This document shows positions 11,198 to 22,300 of a DNA stretch of 64,000 nucleotides, in pieces. A model generated the notes under the pieces. It ran no database searches and was not told the origin of the DNA. It saw only the letters and a program-made list of their open reading frames with translations. The stretch spans positions 494,002 to 558,001 of the forward strand of contig MEHQ01001542.1 of NCBI GenBank assembly GCA_008828725.1. Direction: 5' to 3'. Numbering within the stretch: the first letter of the stretch is position 1; each line of letters starts with the position of its first letter. The translations under genes were made by a program, and so were the position numbers. This DNA comes from Saccharina japonica (taxonomy: Eukaryota > Sar > Phaeophyceae > Laminariales > Laminariaceae).

Positions 11198-14100
11198 GTA
11201 AGTAGAGCAGCGGTGGCCAACTACTGCTACCGCAAAGCGCACGAAAAACAACGCCCGTGCGATGATACCGGGTCGTCAGATTTTATTATCGTTTTTGGTT
11301 GCTGCAGGTTGCTGTGCGCTTCTTTTTTTTGAATCTGGGTTTGGTTCAATATCAATATTCGAAAATATAGAGTTCGTTGGGCATTGTATGCGAATATCCC
11401 AACGCACTCTACATTTCCGAACAGAGAGGTGTGTTCTTCAACCGAAGGCTGGCTGCTGGGCAGGTGCCAGATATCATGATACCGGACATGCACGATCGAT
11501 CCTGATTTGTGCCGGCACAGCAGCGATCTCTTCCAAGCACAACGTCCCCACGGCACGCCATCCAAGCAGCATAACACCCTCTTTTACAGCAGTAGATAGG
11601 GTAAGGGTTAGGGCACACAGCAGCAAGTATCGACCGTGCCTGCGGCGGCAGATCTGTGATTGGATTCGTACTCTATACTCTATACTGGTGCGGCTGCTCG
11701 CTTGCAGTGAGTGCAGCAGGCACAAGAGGAGGAGGCAAGAGGGTTTTCGAGGAAAGATACTGGTACGTCTCGTACCTGCCTGTAGGTGGTTGACGGTCTT
11801 CTTGACCCTTGACGGGACAGCCGTCAAAGAAAGTACCAAAATATACTAAACTAGCATTTTGCCCACAAATAGTCCTTGACGGGTCAAAGCTAAATGTAGA
11901 CCGTCAACCGATATGTTTATTCTACTCGGGTGATAAGAGAAAGGCGGTCGAGTGCCGTTGACCATTTACTGTAGATATCGTTCGATTCGTACAAGGTACC
12001 TGGTACTACTGGACCTACTACTACTGCAGTACCTGGTACTGTACCTGGTACCTCCTGGTACTGTACCCACTGTACCTGGTACTGTACCTGGTACTGTACC
12101 TGGTCCTGCACCTGGTCCTGTACCTGGTCCTGTACCTGGTACATTATATTTTGCGCTGTCGCTGCTACAGTACGTACGTAGTTGTCCTACGTACTGTCCT
12201 GATGCGCAGGAGCACGAGAGGTCGGCTCACTCTGTACCTGATATATATGGGCTTCATACTTGCAATCGACATAAAAAACAATGTACAAAACCTCCTCTTC
12301 GTGCAGTGGGGAATCTGTTCTACTACCCTGTATGTATGCTTCGTGCTTTTCTACTGTAGATTCCCTATGGGTTGTCGCTGTTCGCTGATTATCTGCTGCT
12401 CGTGGCGTTGTTGTTGTTGTTGTTGTTGCTGCTGGTGTTCGTGTACTACTATTGTATTGCAGTTGTTCGTGTCGTTGTTGTTTCCGTTATTGTTGGCGGT
12501 GTTGCCCTTTGTATTATCGTCTTGCCTTCATTTCGCAACTGCTGTGTCTGATTTACCACTATCTCTCATGTCTGTCCCTCTCCCTCCACACTATCCATAT
12601 ACCTGGTATATCATATATCCCTGCTTTTTTCTACTACAGCCAGTAAGTGTATCATTGGCTCGCTAATATGTCCATCTTATATCGGCCTCCTTTCTCTCCC
12701 TACCTCTCTCTCTATCTCTCTATATCTACTGCTGTAAATTGCCCTACCTCTCTCTCTCTATCTCTCTATATCTACTGTACACTTTCATGTATGTCTCTCT
12801 TTGTCGTCTCTCTCTGTCTTCTCTCTCCAATACCCCTTCTACCCCACCCCCCCTCCCCATCTCCCCGTCTACCCTCCCTACCCCCTGCCCCCTCCCCCTC
12901 TCACTCGCTAGGTCGGGTACATTCGGTGTGCGGAATGTGTGGACCCGCGAGCGGTGGACGTGTGCTTTGACTGCTTTCGAAAGGGAGCAGAACCCTTCCA
13001 GCACAAGAGGACCCACGCCTACCGCGTCGTCGACACTCTACAGACGTCTATCTGCACGTGTGAGAGCTGATATACATACGTTTGCTGAGCAGCGAGTTGT
13101 GTGTGCGAGCGTGATGAGCCTGCCTATGTATAATACTATAGGCAGTAAAACCTGTCTGCAGTAGGCCGTATGGCCCCCGTCTACACCGGTGGGAGCTGAT
13201 CCATTTGCTTGGCAGCCGGAGGAGGGGGGGGTGATAAGCCTTCCTACGTAGGCAGTATAACCTGTCGATGTACATCATATGACTCCCGTCTACACAGGTG
13301 AACGTTGATTCATTTGATTTGCAGCCAGTGAGGGGAGGGGGGGAAGGGGGGTGCACTTCATTCTCGTATGACCATAGACCCTCGCATCCCTACAATGCCG
13401 GGACAGAGCATCGTCTGGGTTTTCACCGACCAGGCAGACATTGCTAGACCAAGCGCGAAGCGCCGTGAGGTTTGGGCGAGTCGCATGAGAGGGTGAGCTG
13501 CATCCCTACTAAGAACCGCCTTGTAAGGCGGAAATGCTATATGGATGACAGCTTCAATGAGTGAATTTAGTATATCGGTGTGGCCACTTCCGGAGACAGC
13601 AAGTGGGTACACTATCGTACTGCCTCGTGGTGCCTTACCATAGTACACACTACGTGATACGACCATTCCCCTTGTGCGGAGAAAGGTTATCCAACCCCGC
13701 ACAAATGATCTCAACAGACCGCCAGCTATGGGGGACGCATGTTGGCGGGGGGCGTACTCATTTGTTGCTTGCCTTAGTCATTTGACCATTGACCACGCAT
13801 CCCTTTCGAGACGGAGCACCGTTCCTACTCCTAATACAGACACCTCCAACACTTGGGCGCTCATTACGTTGTTTCCATATATTACAAAGAAACCTTTTGC
13901 TAATCTTATCCCCTTCCTGCTTCGCCGCCTGTGGCCACCATCTATCTCCCAAGATAGCGATCGTTTTCTCGCTACTATTTAGTGTACCAAACTGCTCCAT
14001 GTCACACTCGTCTATTTTCCTCATCTCCTCCTCAAGCACATCCCTTTCCTCCTTGTACCTTTCACATTCTCCCACTATGTGAACTCTACTCTCTATGGCT

Positions 14101-16321
14101 TTGCCACATGGGCACATCTGTGCATCTACTTCCTCCTCCTCCCGGCTACTGGTATACCTCCTTCTTCTTTCTGGCAGGTCCAGGTCCCCTACACGAAATC
14201 GCAGTTTCAGCTTTTTCGCGAAGTCCATTGGGCCGTGCAGATACCTTTTCATTCCTATTCCTTCTCTCAACCCCCCGTATATCTCTTAAGTGTTCTTCCC
14301 CTTCCACCTTCTTCCTCAGCGCTAGCCTTTCCCTTCTTTCTATCCTTTCTTTTACTTCTGTCTTGTATCCGCTAAATTTCTCTATGGCCAGCGTCTCTTT
14401 TTGGTTTCCTATATCCTTCCATACTTTCTCGACTACGCTATCCCACCTTATTCCAGCTCCGCCCTTTGGGGGGGGGGGGTATTCATTTGTTGCTTGCCTT
14501 AGTCATTTGACCATTGACCACGCATCCCTTTCGAGACGGAGCAGGGGGGGGGGTGTACTTCATTTTCATGCATGGCCGTAGTCGTATGACCATAGACCCT
14601 CGCATCCCTACAATGCCGGGACGGAGCATGTCGGGTTTTCACCGACCAGACAGACATTGCTAGCACCAAGCGCGAAGCGCCGTGAGGTGTTGGGCGAGTC
14701 GCATGGAGGGTGAGCTGCATCCTACTAAGAACCGCTTGTGAGGCGGACTTGCGTATGGATGACAGCTTCAATGAGTTAATTTAGTTTCTGGTGTGGCCAC
14801 TTCCTGAGACAGCAATGGGAGCACTATGTAACTGCCTAGTTGGTGCCTTACCATATACACACTACGTGATACGATCATTCCCCTTGTGCGGAGCAAAGGT
14901 TCTCCACCCCGCACAAATGATCTAACTCGACCGCCAGCCTTGGTGACCGCCAAAAAACAAAACAAAAAAACGTACCCTAGTTGTCTAGCTCACGCAGTGA
15001 GAGGCGTATTTTACAGCGTCGTCGCCAACCGACGCCAACCCAACCTATAAATATATCATATACTTACAGGTTCGGGGGGGGGTGATAAACCTGCCTGCGT
15101 ACTGTTGGCAGCATAACCTGTTTACGTACGCGAAGGGGATATGACCCGCGTCTACACCGGTGAGCGTTGGTTCATTCTGCTCAGCAGCCAGGGGGGGTGA
15201 TAAACCTTGAGAGTTTCTTAAGTGGTGTCATGTACTGCATACTTAGACTATACTTATACGAAGTATAGGATCCGAGGATGGCATTGTCTTCTACTACTGT
15301 AACCGTCATTTTCGGTAAGTAATGGTGGTGTTGTACCGATACGCCGAGACCGAGTACGTACAATGTACAATAGCGTCTGCACGACGTACCGAGTCACTAC
15401 TCTGTGATCTCCAGCTACTACAGTAATACTAACACTAATAACAAGAAAACCTGTTACTCGTACGTAGAAGACGGCAGTTTAGACCTGAGATGGACGGCGG
15501 TCTATACTTTATAACGGGCCCGTTTTGCCTACGATATAGGAGAAAAAGGCTCTTTACATGGGGATGGGGGTGCGTATAGGCTTCCATTTGTTTTAGTCAG
15601 CCTGCTTGTCTGTCGTGTTTGCTGTGTACTCCCGGTCTGAAATGTTTCAGTGTTTTTGCATACACTGATTGCGAAAGTGTACGACGTGTCTGCCGTGTTT
15701 GCTGTGTACTGTCTGTCTGTAATGTTTTAGCACAGTCACTGGTTGCGAGAGTGTACGAACGGTTTCCACAGACCCGGCGTCTAGAGAAGCGGGCGAGCTT
15801 GGGCTACAACGTGGGAATTAGTTCAACGCCAGCCGTCTAGAGTTGGCCGCGGTCGCCGCGCTGCTGTGGTTTGGCGGTGTGCTTTGAATGCGGCGGGGTT
15901 TTGTTAAAAAAAAACAAAATGTTGCCTTAGAACGCACCCGGCCTACCGTATGTATCGGGCAGCCTTGCCTCGTTTAGCTATGTAGTATTAATGGTGTAAT
16001 GGTTTTAGTCGAGGGAGTTGCTAAAGTTGTCACTGGCGACGCTCAAAACTGCCGTCTCCTCGCATATTTGATAATACGTGGAGGGCTCTCTCCTTGTGTT
16101 TACCCGTCTGTCTGTCTGCCTGCCTGTCTGTCTGTCTGTTTTTCTGTCTATCGTGTTTTCGTTTTTTGTTTTCGTATCGCGTCGCGCTCGCGTCCTTTTC
16201 CTGCCCCTGCAGCTGACTGGACCGCTGCTGAAGAGCTTGCACTTATCGACCACGTCCGTACGCAGCGCATGGGCACGGATCAATGGGAAGACCTTGCGAT
16301 GACGGTGAGATAAAATAAACA

Positions 16322-16360
<39 letters not shown>

Positions 16361-19300
16361 CGGTAGAGGTTACCCCTTCTTCGGAGATGGCCATTCATTG
16401 GTCAAATGCTAGTGTCCTAGGGTATTTCAGTGGTCACCACAAACCTATAGTTGCGCCTTGCTCCCGCTTGGTGCTCTAGTACAGCTTACCGCGTATTCGG
16501 AGATGCTTTTTGATTGGCTAAATATTGATGGCTCGGGGTGTTTCATTGGTCAACATACATACCTGGTACATACGCACCTGGTGAAAAGACCCTGCCCCCG
16601 CTTGGCACCTTGTTAGTAGAGTGTTCCCCGTATGCGGAAATGCCCTATTGTAGTAGACCGATTGAGCAGTCGACACTCCTCTTTGCAAGCTGATTAGCTA
16701 ATACGTCGGCCGCGAATATTTTCCATTATATAAAACGTTTGTATTCGTGTTCTTAGGTGGTAGGGATTGAAATACGGGATGCCGGTTTTGATGTAAAGGA
16801 AGCGGCAACTTCATATTCTTGGCGTATTTACCCAAAATGATACCAGTAGCTGGTATATACATGTATTAGAACAGCGGCATACATAACCCAAAACGACACG
16901 GTATCAGAAGTACGGCATAGCAGTATCATACCTGGTATTGTCTAGTGGGGCGTGAGGGCGTTCTTATGTTGTCCTAGTTCACCCATCAACCAAACCCCCC
17001 CTTCGTCCTCCCCGCCCCTGCCCCTGCCCCCGCCCCCGCTGTCCCTCCCTCCCATTCCCTCCCGTCCCGCTCGCGTGCCCACGACCACCATCACCCCCAC
17101 CACCGCACCGGACACACGTTTACACCAAACTACAATGAAAAACAAAACGGAAACGGAAAACACATGCTAATACGTAAAAAAAACACAAAATGTACTTGAA
17201 AAATAAAACCTTACACCTGGTACATGGTACATTTTTTTTTTGTTTTCTCTTTTTTTTAAACCGAACAAAAAACGAAAATACACACGGAACAAAAAATCGA
17301 AACCCCGAATCGCAGGACCTTTTCTTCCGACGCAAGTCTGCCTCGGAGCTTAAAATGCGCTACCTCGACACCTACCTGGGCCGCCATGGTTCGGTTCTGC
17401 CCACCCACCACCTCGAGCGGCGAGCCAACGGAACCGTGGAGCAGGTCCCAATCCCATTGTCGGACCCCTCGAACTGTGCGCCCGCCCTGCGCGGGGTGAA
17501 GGTGAGATGTAATACCTAGCAGGTGTCGATGACAGGCGTGTTGCTCCGGGGAGATAGGGGACGGGGGAGGGTGGCGGGGATGACAGGGGGGGGGGGTACG
17601 GGAGGGATGTCATTCGTTCCGTTGTCGCTGGCTGTGTTTGGTTTCCGCGAGCTAGGCATTGTTACTACTAGCCGCGCTCTTTTGTGTGCTACAGTTATCG
17701 CTGCAGTCTGTTACCGCTAGCCGCGCTCCGTTACCGCTGGCCGTGCCTCTTTACCGCCAGTTGCATCGCGCCCCACCGACGACAGCAGCGTGTTTGCGTT
17801 AAAAATAATTGCGGCAGCGCATCATCCGCCCATCCACCCCAGCTGTGGCAGCGCGTTCTCATGTCCCCGTGTGGTGGTGGGTATTCAACAAAAATAGTCA
17901 GCAAGAAAGTTGATTCAAGATTAACTTATACGATTGTTATTATCAAATTTAAATCACAAAGACCGTACGTAGTTTGTTAGTTTAGCTGCATGTTTTTTAC
18001 GAAAAATGTGTAGAGGTTTTTTAGTTTAGAGTGCTCGCTCTCATCCTCGCAAACAAACAAACAAAAAATGCTGTTTCAGCGTACCAACACATGGTGTATG
18101 GGTTTATATTATGCCCATACTAAAATTCCCCACAAATCAAGACGTGGTTTGGTAAGGCATATCATGATGGATCAATCTCTCTCTAATAAAACTACAGCAC
18201 GAAGTATCAGGCATATATTAAGGATAAAATCAACTCTGTTTTTGTTGCTGATTGCCAACACTACTCCCCTGCTCCACGGCTGCCCGCTTCTCGGGGGAAA
18301 CACGCATCCTTGCACCTCCCCCGCTGCCAGGTCAACTCGCGGGAAATCCGCGAGCGCACCATCGCCCAGCTGCACACCCTGCCTGGGCACAGGTACCCTC
18401 CCTCCTGGCGAACCCTTGCGATGCTGGAGGAAGAAGCGAAGGCTGCTGCCGCTGCCGCTACTGCCGGTACCGCTGCCGCCGGTACGGCTAGCGCTACCGT
18501 CGCTACCGCTGCCGCCGGTACTGCTGCCGCCGGTACCGCTACCGCCGCTACCGGTACTGCTTCCGCCGGCACTGCTGCCGCTAGTACTGCTGCCGCCGCT
18601 GCCGCTACCGCCGGCACTTCTGCCGCTAGTACTGCTGCCGCTAGTACTGCTGCCGCTGGTACTGCTGCCGCCGCTACCGCTACCGCCGCTACCGGCACCG
18701 CTACCGCTACCGCCGGTACTGCTGCCACAGCGAGTGCTACCGCTACCGCGGCTTCGGGTCTGGGTAGCATGGCGGCTTTGGGCAGCGGCGGCGGCGGCGG
18801 CAGCGGCAGCGGTGGTGGTGGTGGCGTGGAAGAAGGGGCGGGAGAGGGTAGGGATGGGGCCACGGCAAGGGTTGCGGAGAAGACGGTGGAAGAGAGGGAG
18901 GCGGAGGAGGCGGCGGCGGCGGCAGCGAAGGCTTCGTGCACCAGCAGGAAGAGGCGCAGGGTTGAGAAAATTGAAAAGAACAGGGAAGAACAGAGAGCCA
19001 TCAAGGCGTGGGTGGGAACGCTTCCGGGCGCTGACTTGCATGCTTTCCACCCGCTGAGGGAGGACTTCGTACCCGAAGGAGATGATAGGGCACCGGAGTT
19101 GGTGAGGAGGGGGCGCGGTTGGCTGGCCTTGCTCGCTTGCTATGTGTAGCGTAGCGTGGTTCAGCGTAGCGTGGTTTAACGTAGCGTGGCGTAGCGTGGC
19201 GTAGCGTGGCGTAGCGTCGTATCGTGGAATCGTGGTGGTGGGGACCTGGTCGTTTTCGTTTTTTTTCCCCATTCTCGTATTCCTTTTCGTATTCGTTTTT

Positions 19301-22300
19301 GGCCGGTGCTCGATCCCGTGTGCTGTTGCTTGCCTGACAATGCTTCCTTGCTTCGTTACCGGCTTCCTCGCGTTTTGGGTGGGGTGAACGCAGCTTCTCG
19401 AGGACATGATTTTCCGGCCCAAGGACGACCCGCAGGAGAGGCAGGTCAAGCTCGATGTGCTCGGCGTTGCTGACCACCTCCTCCACGAAAGGGAGGTGCG
19501 GAAGAACTTCTTGGTGGAGAACAACCTGCTGGGCTCGAAGGAGAAGCCAGTCGCCAGCTCGAGGAGGAAGATTCCCAAGGTGAAGCTTTTTGCTGGAAAC
19601 GAGTTTAAATGCCCTCCGGCGGATGGGTTCGAATAGGATAGGAGCTCGTACACACGATGAATAACCTTAAGTTTCCCCTCTTGACAGTCCTACTGCAACC
19701 AAAGCGTATCCCCCCACTAGTACTAGTTTCAAGTAGGTTGTCCCTGAAACCGTCGGTGCAGTTTTTGTTCCCTTTTACAAGTGCAGCCAAGCCCGTTTGG
19801 GGGACTAAACACTTGGAATTTGAGTGGTGAATGTTTTTTGTTTAGTTGGAAAAGGGTTAAGGTCACCGTACTTTTGCTGTATGTCACTCGGTTTGTAGAA
19901 CACCGCTTTTTGCTCTTGCCTCGTTTATGATGCATCGTTTCCCTTCCAGAATGGAAAGTATCAGAGCAATGGCCAATATAAATATCGAACGTACGTGGTG
20001 TTGTAGTTTTGTTCATACCGTACTGTACCTGGTACGTAGTAGTAGTTGTCCTCCCGGTGCTAAACAAATTAGTCTAAGTACTTACCTATTCAGTATTGTT
20101 GGTTTTTCCTTTTTTGTTTTTTTGCTTCTTTTTGTTTTATGTTCCATGCCCCCCCTCCCACGATTTCGTCTCGTTTGTGGCGTGGTGTCGTACGTGCGCC
20201 GGGTGGTACAGGAGCGCCGCGAGATAAGGGCGAACCTCAGACAGATGGAGCCGTTCAGCACTCCCGACGAGCACGAGGACCTCGTTGACAACCTCTGCCT
20301 GTCCAAGACATTGAGGCGCGTGTTCCTATCGGCGTTGTTGTTGGTTTCGGTGTTGTTGGTGTTGTTAGTGATGATGTTGGTGTTGTTGCTGGTGATGGCG
20401 ATGGTGTTGGTGGTGTTGATGTTGCCGTTATCGTTGTCATTGTGCTCACGTTAACTCATCGCCATATTTTAGACCGTAGCCATGAGAAGAGGTTCCAGTA
20501 ACTCTGGAGTGAAAGGATGCCTCAGGAAAAGCAAACAAAACCATACTCATCACTTCATCACTGAACAATACTCGTACGCTTCGGACAAGAGAGGTATATA
20601 TATATCAATGTATTACTATATCAAAACGAAATCAGACTATAGTCTGTATACTGCGCTGCTTTTGCTGTACGTAGGTGTCGGGACTTTTGTTGTTTCCCTT
20701 GTTTAATTGCGATGCGAATTTATCATTTTTCACCGCGCCAAGCACTTTCAAAGAAGCATCGACCCCCTCCCCCCAAGCAGTTCCAAATAACCACCGACCC
20801 CCCCCCCGAACAGTTCCGAATACTCATCGAAGGGAATTGTCTATTGCTCGGTGATCAGGGCGAAGCTGGCGGAACTGGAAGCGCGGCGAAAGAACGAGGT
20901 CGGAACCATGGCTGGGGGGCTGAAATTCGAGTCGGACAAGAAGGAAGTTCGGGAGCAGGTAGGGTGGGGTGGGGTGGGGTGAAACTTGGGTGGTGGGGGG
21001 GGGTCGGATACCCTTTCTTGTGGTAGCTGCACCGCTGTGTCGATTGCTCATTATTTCTTCGAAGCATGGTGACTAGTACAGGCCCATGAATACGATAAAC
21101 TATTAACATTAATAGTATAGATATCGCTAGGAACTCGCGTAGCAGGTAATTTTATTTGTATATGCCGTCAACTTGTGTGCGTTGGCGGAAGGTTCCAAGA
21201 AAGTTATCAGTATCTGATCGTAGAGTTCAGCGCTCGTATCATACCTTTTAAAAATAGTAAAATCCCGGCTTTCAGCCAGCTCGAAAGGGTCCCTGTCTTT
21301 CGCTGCCCATGTAAGTTAGAAACTCGCATTCGCTCGTACTAGCCCTTCTGGAATAAGAACGTCAGGCTCACGTTTTGAGGCACGGCAAAAACAAATGGAG
21401 GAAAAACTCGTGCTCGGCGGCGATCGATGTACTAAACCTCATATTATAGCCTACCAGTCATGTCCAAGGAAAATAATCCGGAGGAGGGGGGGGATATGGG
21501 AGGGTAGGGGTGGGTGGGTAGGGTATCCGTTCTTGCCAGAAGTATTTACGAGTTGGCCCAGCTTGGGTATACTGACTGTATGGAATGGTTGATGGTTCGC
21601 CAGTTGTACTACTGCTACTACTACTGCTACTGCTGTTACTGCTACTACTACTGCTATTACTGCTACTGCTGCTACTGCTACCACTACTACCACTGCTGCC
21701 GCTGCTACTACTACTACTACTACTACCACTTGTACTACTACTACTACTATTTATAGTAGTACACACACGCTATTAGTAGTACAAATCACAGAGACAAGCA
21801 CCGTCTACCACTGTATAAGACACAACTGCCGAGTGGCAGACGTTAAGTCCCGCTCCTTTTAATTTCCTTGTTCGGGTTTCCACAGGAGGGCGGCTTCTCT
21901 TCGGCGGGGCTAGGGTATGGAGGGGGGGGGGTCCAGGGACGCGCAGCCATGGATATCACGGGCTCGACGGGGATAGAGTTTATTTCTCAATCGGAGATGG
22001 ATCTCTGCTCGCGACTGCAGATGCTGCCGCCTTATTACCTGCGGGTGAAGGCGAGTGCAGCGCTTACAAAACATCAGGCACATCACGGTCCAGAAAATAT
22101 AGTATAATACAAGTATCATATCCCATTGTTTTGTTATCATATTAATACCGAGATGGTGAAACGGTCATATCATCTCCTTTCTGAGTGGTACAAAGTACAG
22201 AAACTTCCTGGTAAAACTAAAGCGCGAAAAATGTGAAAAAAAAGCTTAAACCGTACCTGGTGTATGGAATGGGCCAACATGTGAAATTTGAGGTTGGTTT

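Larger units (their letters stand above)
13060..16212 (+). other. ADA2 intron 2 with nested antisense LINE ends
   Basis: 3.15 kb. Holds, from left: LINE B (13,347-13,740), LINE A (13,745-14,466), a 79-bp LINE A end (14,467-14,545) and LINE B (14,546-15,055), all antisense to ADA2. Then mixed sequence to a (GTCT)n tract at 16,105-16,150 and a C-rich acceptor. Confidence 0.85.

Noticed and set aside
13982..14581. 199-codon plus-strand open frame
   Set aside because: Antisense of LINE A; ends in the B-family G-run.
18172..19653. 493-codon open frame on the minus strand
   Set aside because: It is the reverse of the ADA2 exon 5 minisatellite plus flanking intron; Ser/Gly-only repeats arise from the GCC/TAC repeat and no domain is present.
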